Notes under the pieces: generated by a model
Told to the model about the DNA's origin: nothing
The model's input: the letters and a program-made list of their open reading frames with translations, nothing else
Database searches by the model: none
In this document: piece by piece, positions 43,129 to 53,217 of the stretch
How the letters are laid out: each line of letters begins with the position of its first letter
Position numbering within the stretch: position 1 is the first letter of the stretch
From: Candidatus Flexifilum breve
GTDB taxonomy: Bacteria > Chloroflexota > Anaerolineae > Aggregatilineales > Phototrophicaceae
Direction of reading: 5' to 3'
Assembly: GCA_016717205.1 (NCBI GenBank)
Contig: JADKGC010000006.1
Location: 1 to 64,000, forward strand
DNA length: 64,000 bases
Translations under genes and position numbers: made by a program

Positions 43129-44355
43129 ATGAATCGTAGATTCCTCGTGTTCGTTATGTTGTTTGTCCTCGCTCTCGGTACGGTGAGCGCGGTGGCCGCG
43201 CAGGATGCGGTCAATCTGGTGGTGTGGAGCCAAGACGGCGACGAAAACAACGTCGTGCTGCAGGCGCAGTTCGAAGCGTGGGCGGCGGAAAATGCCCCCG
43301 GCGCGACCATTGAAATCGTCCAGAAGGAAACCGAAGTTCTGCGTAACGACATCCTGACCGCCGGTCTCGCTGGTTCCGGCCTGCCGGATCTCATCCTCGG
43401 CCCGAACGATGCCATCGGCGTGTTCGTCGACGCTGGCCTGCTCCAGCCGCTGGACGAACTGTTCGATACGTCCATGTATCCGTACAACCTCGGCGCAGCG
43501 CAGATCGGTGGCGCGACCTATGGCGTGCCCACGAACGCGGGCAACCACCTCATGTTGATGTACAACAAGAGCCTCGTCGCCGAAGCTCCCCAGACGTGGG
43601 ATGAACTGATCGCGACCGCCGCCGAAATCGAAGCGGCGAATCCGGAAGTCCAGGGCTTTGCCTACAACCTCAACGAACCGTTCTGGTTCCTGCCCTTCGT
43701 GCACGGTTTCGGTGGCAGCACCTACGCGGAAGATGGCAGCATGGTTCTGGACAGCGAAGCGTGGGTGAACGCCTACCAGTTCGTCCATGACCTGAAGTTC
43801 GTCTCCGAAGCTGTGCCGCAGGAATGCGACTATGCGTGCGCGAACGACCTCTTCAAAGAAGGCAGCGTCGCCATGATCATCAATGGTGACTGGGCCATCG
43901 CCGAATACAGCAACGTCGAATCCTCGCCGGCGCTCGGCGCGGAAAACCTCGGCCTCGCGCCGTGGCCGGAACTGCCGAATGGTTCGCGTCCGCAGCCGTT
44001 CACCGCTGGTAAGTTCCTGAGCATCCCCGTGACCGTCGAAGGCGCGCAGTTGGATACGGCCGTGGCGTTCGCGACGTGGCTGACCACGGATCCCGGTTCG
44101 GTTGAAGCTTACGCGCTCGGCACGGGCCGCCTGCCCGCCATCGCCGCTGTGACGGTTGATGCCGAAACCAACCCGATTCTCGCCGCCTCGAACGAAGCGC
44201 TGTCGACCGGTGTGGGTATGCCCGCCGACCCGACGCTGCGCTGCATGTGGGACAGCGTCCGCCCGAGCCTCGAAGGCGTGATGAGCGACAGCATGACGGC
44301 GGAAGATGCCGCCATGGAAGCGCAGATCTCCGCTGAGGACTGCCTCGATTCGTAA
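43129..44355 (+). CDS. Sugar ABC transporter substrate-binding protein (maltose type)
   Basis: 408 residues. Signal peptide ending AVAAQD, then a family 1 (MalE-type) fold: NLVVWSQDGDENNVVLQAQFEAW, LPDLILGPNDAIGVFVDAGLLQPL, YGVPTNAGNHLMLMYNKSLV, FKEGSVAMIINGDWAIAEY. Start chosen by AAGGAG (43113-43118). It likely binds an oligosaccharide; the exact sugar is unknown. A stem-loop separates it from the permease genes. Confidence 0.92.
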   Translation: MNRRFLVFVMLFVLALGTVSAVAAQDAVNLVVWSQDGDENNVVLQAQFEAWAAENAPGATIEIVQKETEVLRNDILTAGLAGSGLPDLILGPNDAIGVFVDAGLLQPLDELFDTSMYPYNLGAAQIGGATYGVPTNAGNHLMLMYNKSLVAEAPQTWDELIATAAEIEAANPEVQGFAYNLNEPFWFLPFVHGFGGSTYAEDGSMVLDSEAWVNAYQFVHDLKFVSEAVPQECDYACANDLFKEGSVAMIINGDWAIAEYSNVESSPALGAENLGLAPWPELPNGSRPQPFTAGKFLSIPVTVEGAQLDTAVAFATWLTTDPGSVEAYALGTGRLPAIAAVTVDAETNPILAASNEALSTGVGMPADPTLRCMWDSVRPSLEGVMSDSMTAEDAAMEAQISAEDCLDS

Positions 44356-44380
44356 GCTGTACCGCTTGCCGTAAAGACAT

Positions 44381-44412
44381 CACAGGGCGGGGTCAGATGA
44401 TCCCGCCCTGTG
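44381..44412 (+). terminator. Stem-loop between binding protein and permease genes
   Basis: CACAGGGCGGG (44381-44391) pairs with CCCGCCCTGTG (44402-44412). No T-run. Likely protects the upstream mRNA or reduces read-through, giving more binding protein than permease. Confidence 0.6.
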
Positions 44413-44431
44413 TGTACTAGGAGACGTACTT

Positions 44432-45543
44432 ATGGAATTCAGCGGCTTATCTGTCGATATTGTTCTCAATACGTTGGGGCAATTAGTTCCCTTACTGATC
44501 GGCGTGATCCTCGGGATTGTGGTGCTGGAAGTTGCTCTGTACCAGTTTCTCACGAAGGTGGTGAAGTCCAAGCACGCCCTACCGTATACGCTGCTCGCCC
44601 CGGCCATTATCGCGCTCGTCGTGTTCATGATCTATCCGCTGGTGTTCAACGTCGCACTGGCGTTCTCCGACCTCAAGCGCAGCACCTTCCCGTGCTACAG
44701 CCCGGTCGCCATCGGGGAGTGTGAACTCGATCACACCTATGGTGTCGACTATGCTGTCAAAACTTCTCCGACGTGTTCGTCCGGCAGCGTGATGGCGAAA
44801 TTGTCGGTTGGGGACGCCTGCTCCGCACCGCTGATTCGACGTTTCCGATCCTGTTTGCCCGCACGGTTCTCTGGACGGTCACGAATGTGATCTTCCACTT
44901 CAGCATAGGTATCGGCCTAGCTTTAATTATGAACCAGAAGATCCGGTTCAAGGGGCTGTACCGATCTCTGATTGTCATCCCCTGGGCGATTCCCGCGGTC
45001 ATCGTCGGGTTAACATGGAGGCAGGAATTCCATGCCCAGTATGGTTTCGTTAATGCCTTAATCACCGCGTTGGGGGGGCAGCCCGTGAGCTGGTTGGACG
45101 AACCGACGGCCGCGTTCATCGCCGTGGTGTTCGTCAACATCTGGCTCGGCGTGCCGTTCTACATGGTGATGCTGCTCGGTGGAATGCAAAGTATCCCCGG
45201 TGAATACTACGAAGCTGCATCGATGGATGGCGCGAGCGCCTGGCAGCGCTTCAACAGAATCACGATGCCCTTGCTCAAACCGATTGTCATCCCCGCGGTG
45301 ACGCTCGACGTGATCTGGACGTTCAACAAGCTCGACATCATCTTCCTAATCACGGGTGGCGGGCCGCAAGAGAGTACCAATATTCTGGTTTCCGCCCTGT
45401 ATAACGCTGCCTTCGGTCCGGCCGCTACACAAGAACTCGGGTTCGCCGCCGCCTTCTCGATCATCATATTCATCATCCTGTTCTTGTTCGCGTTGATCTG
45501 GATTACGACCAGCGGTGGTTTGAAGGAGATTTACGACCGATGA
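44432..45543 (+). CDS. Sugar ABC permease (MalF-like), frameshifted
   Basis: Two overlapping frames together make one permease of ~370 residues with an extra N-terminal membrane helix. The first frame reads to YGVDYAVK; then KNFSDVFVRQRDGEIVGWG... continues in the next frame through to GGLKEIYDR. One missing A in the AAAA run 44759-44762 accounts for it. The EAA loop EYYEAASMDGASAWQRFNRITMPLLKP is in the second part. Stop overlaps the malG-type start. Confidence 0.87.
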
Positions 45544-46526
45544 GCGCCAATGCTGCTGTAAGTCCTGCTCGTCAATACCAGGAACCCGTGAGCACGGTGA
45601 CGCGCGTGCGGCAAATTGTCGCGATCGCGCTGGCAGCGGGCGGACTAGTGCTCACGCTGCTGAACGGCTTTGCCATCGCTTACCTGCTGGTGGGCCTGTG
45701 GTTGGGGCTGCTGGTGTGGAAGCCGTATCACGGCATTCTCGTGTTTTACTCGATCATCTCGGTGTACCCCGTGCTGCGCGTCATCAGCATTTCGCTGCGC
45801 CCGACGAGTGGTCTGCTCTCACGCTCACTGGATATCATTCCACCCGGTGCGAATTTCAACAGCTTCGTGCAGTTGTTCACCGAAGAAGAGTTTTTGCGCT
45901 GGATGTTCAACAGCCTCGCGATCACCGTCACTGTGTCGCTGATCGGCATCGCGATTGCCGCGACGGGCGCGTATGCCTTCAGCCGCTGGCGCTTCCCCGG
46001 TCGCCGCCCCATGCTGATTTTCCTGCTCACCACGCAGATGCTGCCCGCCTCCATGCTGCTCATCCCGATCTTTGTGATCGTCGCGCAGTTGAACCTGACC
46101 AATAACATCATTGGCCTCGTGCTGGCGTATACGTCGACCGCTGTGCCGTTCAGCATCTGGATTCTGAAGGGCTACTACGACACGATTCCGCCGGACTTGG
46201 AAGAAGCAGCGATGGTCGATGGCTGCGAACGCCTGCAAGCGTTCTGGCGCATCATCCTGCCGCTGTCCACACCCGCGCTCTCGATTGTGTTCCTGTTCAA
46301 CTTCCTCGCGTCGTGGTCAGAATTCATCGTCGCAAAGGTGATTTTGCAGGCCAACAGCGTCATGACATGGCCGCTCGGCCTGAACGAACTGATCGGCACG
46401 TTCAACACGGACTGGGGCAAGTACGCCGCCGGGTCAGTGTTGGTGACGCTGCCCGTGCTGCTGCTGTTCATGTGGCAGTCCAAGTACCTGATCTCCGGCC
46501 TGACGCTCGGCAGCGTCAAGGGCTAA
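45540..46526 (+). CDS. Sugar ABC permease (MalG-like)
   Basis: 328 residues, about eight membrane segments including an N-terminal pair before the core. EAA loop DLEEAAMVDGCERLQAFWRIILPLSTPA. Partner of the preceding permease. No ATPase gene is present; such importers commonly share an MsmK/MalK ATPase encoded elsewhere. Followed by a strong terminator. Confidence 0.93.
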   Translation: MSANAAVSPARQYQEPVSTVTRVRQIVAIALAAGGLVLTLLNGFAIAYLLVGLWLGLLVWKPYHGILVFYSIISVYPVLRVISISLRPTSGLLSRSLDIIPPGANFNSFVQLFTEEEFLRWMFNSLAITVTVSLIGIAIAATGAYAFSRWRFPGRRPMLIFLLTTQMLPASMLLIPIFVIVAQLNLTNNIIGLVLAYTSTAVPFSIWILKGYYDTIPPDLEEAAMVDGCERLQAFWRIILPLSTPALSIVFLFNFLASWSEFIVAKVILQANSVMTWPLGLNELIGTFNTDWGKYAAGSVLVTLPVLLLFMWQSKYLISGLTLGSVKG

Positions 46527-46552
46527 GCGGGTAATTTTCTCCAAGTGAGTCG

Positions 46553-46585
46553 AAAAACGCTCTCATGCCGAGAGCGTTTTTGTTT
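46553..46585 (+). terminator. Terminator of the sugar importer operon
   Basis: AAAAACGCTCTC pairs with GAGAGCGTTTTT (46570-46581) around ATGCC, then GTTTG. Confidence 0.85.
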
Positions 46586-46700
46586 GTGGATCTGACGCGC
46601 AAGTCTTTGGAGAGAGTCGCCTCCGACCCCACCCCCAGCGCCTCCCCAAATTCAGGGAGGGGAGCCAACAGCGCCCGATCAACCGAGTTTGTTTGCCTAG

Positions 46701-46720
46701 GGACGCGATTTATCTCGTCC
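46701..46720. repeat. Dispersed palindrome, copy D
   Basis: GGACGCGATTTATCTCGTCC, one base different from the perfect palindromes at 30497 and 19184. It lies after the importer terminator in the gap to the convergent uronate isomerase gene. Confidence 0.65.
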
Positions 46721-46778
46721 GGTGACAGGGTGAGCCGTCAGGCGAGGCTCATGAAGGAGGCACACAATTGATAGAGTT

Positions 46779-48176
46779 CTACAGCTTATAGGTTTGTTTG
46801 GCGAGACCGTAGGCCAGCGCGGTCATCATGTCCCGCGCATCGTCCATGTCGATAAAGCCGCGGGACACCATCCCCGCCAGCCAATCAGCCGCGTGCCGCC
46901 GCCACAGATCATGCCGCGCCGGAATCGACGGGTAGGCGCGGGTATCGTCGTTGAAACCTGCGGTGTTATAGATGCCTGCCGTTTCGATCACATTGTCGAA
47001 ATAGCGGCGCATGCCGTTGAAGCTGTCGAAGAACCACCACGGCGGGCCGAGGCGCAAAATCGGGTAGTGCCCCGCCAGCGGGGCGAGTTCGCGGCTGTAG
47101 GTCGTTTCGTCCAGCGTGAACAGCACCACGGTGAGGCGGGGATCATTGCCGAAACGGTCAAGTAAGGGCTTGAGGGCATACGTCCATTCGGTCGCCGTCG
47201 GGATGTCCGCGCCCATGTTCGCGCCGAAGCCCTCGTACAGCGCTGGGTTGTGATCACGGCGGCTGCCGACGTGGAGCTGCATGACGAGGCCGTCTTCGAG
47301 GCTCATGCGCGCCATTTCACACAGCATGTGACCTGTGAAGCGCATGGCATCCCGTTCATCCGCCGTGCCCTTGAGCGCCCGCTCGAAGAGCGCATGCGCC
47401 GCGCCGTCGCTCAGGATTTCAGTGTAGGCGCTCACCGCCGCGTGATCTGTCGCCGTCGCGCCCATTGACTTGAAGAACCAGCGCCGCTTTTCCAGCGCTG
47501 TGATGTAGCTCTTATAGTCGGTCACGGTGACGCCAGACATCTCCGTCAGAGCATCGATGGTTTTGCGCCAACCGGGTGTGCCGATGTTCACCACGGCGTC
47601 GGGGCGGAAGGTCGGGATCACGCGCCCGGTCCAGCCCGAGTCGCGAATCGCCTGATGATATTGCAGCGAATCGGTGGCGGCGTCAGTCGTTGCCAGCACT
47701 TCGATCTTGAAGCGTTGGAAGAGTGCGCGTGGTCGAAATTCCGACTGCTCCAGTTTAGCGCTCACGGCGTCGTAAATCGTTTGCGCGTTCGCCCCGTTGA
47801 TCTTCACCTCAACGCCGAACACGTCGCGCAGTTCGTCGCGCAGCCACACTCCGGTCGGTGTACCGCGGAACAAGTGCCAGTGATCGCATACCAACTGCCA
47901 GACTTTCCGATGATCGGTTGCGACCGCGCCGCCATCCGCGCGTGGAATGCCCAGGGCCTCCAGCCGTATCCCTTGCGAATACAACATGCGGAAGATGTAG
48001 TGGTCGGGGATGATAAGCAAATCGACGGGGGAGCCGAATTGATAGTCGGGGTCGGCGAGCAAGCGCGGATCGACATGCCCGTGCGGGCAGATCAGTGGGA
48101 GGCCACTGACCGGCGCGTACAGCTCAAAGGCGAGGGTTTTGTGCTCGGGCGCGAAATAGCGGTACAGGTCAGACAT
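46779..48176 (-). CDS. uxaC: Glucuronate isomerase
   Basis: 465 residues. It interconverts D-glucuronate and D-fructuronate (or galacturonate and tagaturonate). The N-terminal metal motif is CPHGHVDPRLL, and LQLHVGSRRDHNP and YNTAGFNDDTRAYPSIPARHD are family signatures. It is the last gene of the minus-strand glycan operon, 83 bases after the GH2 gene, suggesting that the degraded glycan contains uronic acid or that the gene was recruited to this regulation. Confidence 0.93.
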   Translation of the reverse strand: MSDLYRYFAPEHKTLAFELYAPVSGLPLICPHGHVDPRLLADPDYQFGSPVDLLIIPDHYIFRMLYSQGIRLEALGIPRADGGAVATDHRKVWQLVCDHWHLFRGTPTGVWLRDELRDVFGVEVKINGANAQTIYDAVSAKLEQSEFRPRALFQRFKIEVLATTDAATDSLQYHQAIRDSGWTGRVIPTFRPDAVVNIGTPGWRKTIDALTEMSGVTVTDYKSYITALEKRRWFFKSMGATATDHAAVSAYTEILSDGAAHALFERALKGTADERDAMRFTGHMLCEMARMSLEDGLVMQLHVGSRRDHNPALYEGFGANMGADIPTATEWTYALKPLLDRFGNDPRLTVVLFTLDETTYSRELAPLAGHYPILRLGPPWWFFDSFNGMRRYFDNVIETAGIYNTAGFNDDTRAYPSIPARHDLWRRHAADWLAGMVSRGFIDMDDARDMMTALAYGLAKQTYKL

Positions 48177-48259
48177 GTTTAGGCATCCAGAAGTATAAGT
48201 TCAACCTGACCGCAAGTATAACGTTTGGCGCAGTTATCCGCCGTTCACGCCACTGCTGC

Positions 48260-50785
48260 TCACTGGGCGATGCCCGTCGTGATGCGAATGACGGGGCGCG
48301 TGCCATCACTGCACCGCGCGGTGATGGTCGCCGTTTCGCCGGGCAGCAGATACAGGTAATTGTCGCTGAACTGCGTGTAGTGACTACCGACTTCATCTTC
48401 CAGCCACAGGCCGAACGCCACCGCTTCGCCGCTGTTGGCGAGCGTGAGGGTCGCCATACCATTGACATCGGTTTGCTGCATGTAGACGCCAGTCGACGGA
48501 AGATTAAGCAGCGGCGCGAGCGTGTCGCTCCGCGTGAACGGGTAGCGATTTTGGGCAATCACGCTGCCGTCCGAGTCCGTCAAGCGCAGGTCGAGAAAGA
48601 AGACCTCGGTGACATCGACGAGCGGGTGCGCGAGCGCGAAAATCTGCTGCGCGCTGTTTGCCGTCCATGCCACTGAGCTGACCCATTCGTGGATCACGGT
48701 ACCGCGCACCGAGTGCAGCCGCACGCGCAGTTCGACCTCGGCATAAGCGCGTTCATAGGCGTTGTTAACCCAGACCTGTGCGGAGAACGTCGAACTCTTC
48801 CCCCATGCCATGCTCGCAAAGCGGGCGGAGACATGGATCGGGGCATAGGCACGAGCGACCGCATAGTAGGCAGGTTTAGCGATCCCATAGTAGTCGACGG
48901 CGGCGGTACAAGTCGCATTGGGGTAGGGTTCGTTGAACTGCCACGGAAGCGTGCCGCTGTTCTGGTATTTGCGCCGCTGATCCGCTTCGATGGCATAGCG
49001 CAGCTCTTCCGCCTGTGTGAACTGCGTCGCGCGGACCAGTGTCGGCACGTCGGCGATTTCACCCCAGGTCGCCGTCCATGTGCGCGTTTGATTCCACCAG
49101 GCGCCGAGGTGCTGCCAGTACGGGTTATCCAGCGTGGGCGGTTGCTGATGTTCCGGCGCGATAGTGCGATCAAGCGTGGCGAGGTTGGTCACCCCCTCGA
49201 CGCCGAATTCGCTGTGTAGCAGCGATGTGCTGTGGTTGTAGAGCTCATATTGCCCGCGCACACCCTGATACTCCCACGGGCCATGCACATCATGTAGGCT
49301 GGTTGGGTCGCGGACGATATTCTCCAGCGAGTTCATGAACACGCGCCCGGTCGGCGACGTGGGCAGCCACACCCGGTCGGGATCGAGGCGGGCGACGGTG
49401 GCCCCGAGCGCGCCGAGCAGCGGATGTCGAGCATCGAGCGGTGTGTTGTCCGCAGTCGTGAGTTCGTTGCCACCGCACCAGATCACCAGTGACGGGTGAT
49501 TGCGCTTATGCGGGATGATTTGCTCGGCCTCGCTGATGATGAACTCGACGAACTCCGGATCGGTTGCTGGCGTGTTCTCGATGCCGGAACTCGATTGAAT
49601 GAATTCCTGCCATACCATGATGCCGAGTTCGTCGCAGCGGTTGTAGAACGCCTCGGTTTCGATCAGGCCGCCGCCCCACACGCGCAGCAGGTTGACGTGC
49701 GCGTACTGAATCAGCGTCAGCAGATGTTCGAGCTTATCGGGGCGGGGGACGCCGAACAGCACATCCATTGGCACCCAGTTCCAGCCTTTGGCGAACATCT
49801 TCACACCGTTGACCTGCAAGGTGTAGGGGCGGGCGCTGAGGTCGGGGGTGTCGTTGCGTACCAATTCGACGCGGCGCACGCCAAAGCGTACGGTCCGCTG
49901 ATCGAGCATGGCTGAGTCGGGTTCGGACAGCGTGATCTCGGCCTCGTACAGCGGCTGATCGCCGTGCCCGTTCGGCCACCACAGGCGCGGCTGATCGATA
50001 GGGAGGAATTGCGTGAATGGGGTGCGCCCTTCAGCAAGTGCAAGGTCGGCGTGACCGTTGGCAACAACTTTCCCCTGATAGCGCAACGTCGTCTCGACGC
50101 GCGCCGCCCGCGCCGCCAGTGCATCCAGCTCCAGCGAGATGACGACATCGGCGTGGGTGAAGTCAGCGTTGAGTTGCGGACGGACGAACACCGAATCAAT
50201 CCGCGCATCTCCGGTCGCTTCCAGCCACACGTCATCCCAGATGCCCACATGGATCATGCGCGGGCAGAAGTCCCACCAGTAGGTCATGCGGCTCTTGTGT
50301 GTCCGTACCAGACTCGTGCGCCCCACCTGTGGTTGTTCGTGTGGCGCAGGCTCGATCACGACGGCGATCAGGTTATCCTGCCCATAGAGCAGACGGTCGC
50401 CCACGTCAAATTGGGCGGGCGTGAACATGCCGACATGTGTGCCGAGCAGTTCCCCATTCAGGAAGAACTGCGCTTCGTAGTCTACCCCCGTGAAATACAG
50501 CCGCATTCGTTGGCCGCGCAGCTCGTCGCCGACGCGGAATGTCTTTTTGTAGAGCCATGTGCGTGCTGGAATCCATTCCAAGAGCAAGCTGTTGCGTTCA
50601 AAGTACGGGTTCGGCACCGCGCCGACCTGCCACAAATCATGGTGCACGCTGCCGGGCACGCTGCCGGTGTGCCAGTGACGGATGTCTGTAGTCTGCGGTT
50701 TGTGCGCGTCCCGCCAGCGCCAGTCTTCGCCTTCAAACGCTTTGAACTGCCAGTCCGACCCATTAAGTGACAGCGTGCGCGACAT
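48260..50785 (-). CDS. Beta-mannosidase, GH2
   Basis: 841 residues from MSRTLSLNG. GH2 layout: sugar-binding jelly roll (~1-190), immunoglobulin-like domain, TIM barrel, then C-terminal domains. E441 in WCGGNE is the acid/base and E526 in LLHSEFG the nucleophile. SVPGSVHHDLW and WWPNGHGDQPLY are typical of beta-mannosidases. No signal peptide, so it acts in the cytoplasm on imported oligosaccharides. Its start overlaps the GH38 stop by one base. Confidence 0.92.
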   Translation of the reverse strand: MSRTLSLNGSDWQFKAFEGEDWRWRDAHKPQTTDIRHWHTGSVPGSVHHDLWQVGAVPNPYFERNSLLLEWIPARTWLYKKTFRVGDELRGQRMRLYFTGVDYEAQFFLNGELLGTHVGMFTPAQFDVGDRLLYGQDNLIAVVIEPAPHEQPQVGRTSLVRTHKSRMTYWWDFCPRMIHVGIWDDVWLEATGDARIDSVFVRPQLNADFTHADVVISLELDALAARAARVETTLRYQGKVVANGHADLALAEGRTPFTQFLPIDQPRLWWPNGHGDQPLYEAEITLSEPDSAMLDQRTVRFGVRRVELVRNDTPDLSARPYTLQVNGVKMFAKGWNWVPMDVLFGVPRPDKLEHLLTLIQYAHVNLLRVWGGGLIETEAFYNRCDELGIMVWQEFIQSSSGIENTPATDPEFVEFIISEAEQIIPHKRNHPSLVIWCGGNELTTADNTPLDARHPLLGALGATVARLDPDRVWLPTSPTGRVFMNSLENIVRDPTSLHDVHGPWEYQGVRGQYELYNHSTSLLHSEFGVEGVTNLATLDRTIAPEHQQPPTLDNPYWQHLGAWWNQTRTWTATWGEIADVPTLVRATQFTQAEELRYAIEADQRRKYQNSGTLPWQFNEPYPNATCTAAVDYYGIAKPAYYAVARAYAPIHVSARFASMAWGKSSTFSAQVWVNNAYERAYAEVELRVRLHSVRGTVIHEWVSSVAWTANSAQQIFALAHPLVDVTEVFFLDLRLTDSDGSVIAQNRYPFTRSDTLAPLLNLPSTGVYMQQTDVNGMATLTLANSGEAVAFGLWLEDEVGSHYTQFSDNYLYLLPGETATITARCSDGTRPVIRITTGIAQ

Positions 50786-53190
50786 CAAAGCTCCAGTAGA
50801 TTGGTTTCGACCACGGGCAGACTCGGGTCGGCGGGCAAGCGGAACGTCTTGATCGCGCACGGCTCAAAATCGGCTTCGATGACGCGATTCCATGCGGGCA
50901 GGCAAATGCGCGCGCGGGTGGCCTGCTTGTCCGTTTCATAGGCGCGCACGATGATGTCGCGGCCGTCATCCGCCTGTTTGATGGCGCTGACCACGATGTT
51001 GGGCTGGTCCACTTCGATGAAGGAGGCGGACTGCGGGAGCTTGCCGTGCGGGTGAAACGTGCCGAACAGCGCAAACGGCCGCTGGTTGAGTTCGGCGGCA
51101 CGTTTGATTGTGCCCGCTGCTGCCCAACTGCCCGTGTGCGGCAGCAGCGTGTAGCTGAAGCGCTGCACACCCTGATCGATGAAGCTGTACAGCCCGTCCG
51201 GGTCGAGTGCCGCCGGGATGTGATGCGCGTAAGCGGGACTGCGCAGAATCGTCAGGCCGATATCCGCGCCGTCGATGTCGAGGCTGTATTTGCTGTCGTT
51301 GAGTAGGCTGAAGCCGCAGGTGCCATCGGGCGCGGTCACGTCGACCCAGCTCTGAAACGGCACTTCATCGCCGTTAGCCACCTGTTCGAAGTGGCCGTAG
51401 GGGATTTCATGCGTGACGCGCGCGGAGTTCAAGTTAACCGGGAAGCGCAGCTTGAGCAGCTTGGACTGTTCGTGCCAGTCGACGACTGCGTTCACATCGA
51501 CCTGCCGCTGACCGGGATAAAGGATGAAGTCCTGCGTGAGCGTCGATCTTCCGTAGCGGCTGGTCACGCGGATCACCGACTTGACCGCGCCGTGCTCGAT
51601 CAGTTTGACGCGGGCATCCTGGAAGGTGCCGAGGCGTTCGTCAAAGCGAATGACATTGTGCCCCCAGGTATCTGACGGATCGTTGATGACGATGGCCTGC
51701 GCTGCGGCCCCGGCGAAGACCTGCCGTCGCTGCTGTATATCGTAGAGGCTGGCGATACTGCCGCTCATCGGATCGAATTCGAGACGCAGGTACTCGTTTT
51801 CCAGCACTGTATCGGTCGCCTGGGTCGTAATCTGTGCTGGAATGCCGTCTGTAGGCCGCAGGCGATAGGTGCGATAGCCGAGCGCGGGTAAGTCGGCATT
51901 GAAGCTCAAGCGGCGGCGATGGGTGAGCGAAGCCGAGCGCACCGCCTGATGGGGCACGACGTTCCCCTCGTCATCCAGCAGCACCGCGGTATCGGGGATG
52001 CGGTTCGTCTCCAGTTCGATGTTGGCGCGAACCGGCCAGGCGTGCGGGTTGAACACGACCATGGGGTGGACGCCAGCTTGCTCCTCAATGCGGATGTTCC
52101 ATGCCAGCGCTTGCACCGCGTAGTTGAGGTTGCGGTCGGCAATCGACAGGGCTTCGCCGAAGGCGTTCTGCGCGTCGTCGTAGGCGGCTTCGAGGCTCGT
52201 CCCGCCCATGATGTCATGAAACTGGTTGAAGAGCACGGATTTCCACGCGCGGTCGAAATCGTCCGGGTAGGGCTGGTCAGCGACGGTCGCGGCCACCGAC
52301 GACCACTTTTCCGCGGCCAGCAGCGCGTTTTCCGAGCGGCGGTTGAGGCGCTTGATGGTCGAATGCGCGGCGTAGCAGCCGGTCGCGTGGCGCTGCAAGT
52401 CGGAGTGAATGATGGGGAGCGTCCAGTTCTTGGCCTCGACGGCGGCGAAAAACTGTTCGGGCGAACTGCACACGATCTGCGGGTAGTCCGGCGCGGTTTG
52501 CAGGTGACGGATGCTGTCGAGATTGGCTTTGGTCGGCCCGCCGCCGTGGTTGCCCACGCCGTAGAAGCACATCATCTGGTCGATCGGCGCGCTCATTTCG
52601 TCGGCGCAGCGTTTGGCGTGCTCGTCGAGTTCCTTGCCCCAAGACAGGTATTCGAAGGGGATGCGGAAGGTCAGCACGCGCGAACCGTCATCCGACTCCC
52701 ACCGGAAAATGCGCGCGGGCAGTGTCTTTTCGTGGGGCTGTGGGCGCATGAACACGTAGTAGGGCAAACCGCTCTTCAGCAGAATCTGCGGCAGGCTGGC
52801 CGTGTGACCGAAGCTGTCGACGTTGAAGCCGACGCGCGCCATGACGCCGAACTTCGCCTGAAAGTAGCGCTGCCCATACAGCCCCTGCCGCACAAACGAT
52901 TCGCCGCTCGGGATGTTGCAGTCGGGTTCCACCCACCACCCGCCGACCACCTGCCAGCGGCCTTCGGCGACGCGCCGCTGAATCTCGGCGAACATGGCCG
53001 GGTCGGACTTCTCGACCCACTCATAGTGAGCCGCGGAACTGGCGACGAAGACAAATTCCTCGTATTCGTTCATGCGATCCAGCGCCGAACGAAACGTCGC
53101 CTTGACCTCATGGAAACCTTCGTGCCACTGCCACAGCCACACCGGGTCGATGTGGGCATGGCCGATCATATGCAACGTATTGGACTTCAT
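50785..53190 (-). CDS. Alpha-mannosidase, GH38
   Basis: 801 residues. GHAHIDPVWLW gives zinc ligands H13 and D15; D125 in FNVDSFGH is the catalytic nucleophile and a zinc ligand; the helical mid domain and C-terminal beta domains follow. No signal peptide. It releases alpha-linked mannose in the cytoplasm. Next to a beta-mannosidase, it points to N-glycan-like or mannan-derived oligosaccharides. Confidence 0.93.
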   Translation of the reverse strand: MKSNTLHMIGHAHIDPVWLWQWHEGFHEVKATFRSALDRMNEYEEFVFVASSAAHYEWVEKSDPAMFAEIQRRVAEGRWQVVGGWWVEPDCNIPSGESFVRQGLYGQRYFQAKFGVMARVGFNVDSFGHTASLPQILLKSGLPYYVFMRPQPHEKTLPARIFRWESDDGSRVLTFRIPFEYLSWGKELDEHAKRCADEMSAPIDQMMCFYGVGNHGGGPTKANLDSIRHLQTAPDYPQIVCSSPEQFFAAVEAKNWTLPIIHSDLQRHATGCYAAHSTIKRLNRRSENALLAAEKWSSVAATVADQPYPDDFDRAWKSVLFNQFHDIMGGTSLEAAYDDAQNAFGEALSIADRNLNYAVQALAWNIRIEEQAGVHPMVVFNPHAWPVRANIELETNRIPDTAVLLDDEGNVVPHQAVRSASLTHRRRLSFNADLPALGYRTYRLRPTDGIPAQITTQATDTVLENEYLRLEFDPMSGSIASLYDIQQRRQVFAGAAAQAIVINDPSDTWGHNVIRFDERLGTFQDARVKLIEHGAVKSVIRVTSRYGRSTLTQDFILYPGQRQVDVNAVVDWHEQSKLLKLRFPVNLNSARVTHEIPYGHFEQVANGDEVPFQSWVDVTAPDGTCGFSLLNDSKYSLDIDGADIGLTILRSPAYAHHIPAALDPDGLYSFIDQGVQRFSYTLLPHTGSWAAAGTIKRAAELNQRPFALFGTFHPHGKLPQSASFIEVDQPNIVVSAIKQADDGRDIIVRAYETDKQATRARICLPAWNRVIEADFEPCAIKTFRLPADPSLPVVETNLLEL

Positions 53191-53217
53191 GAATGCTCTC
53201 GGAAAAACTCACATTTG

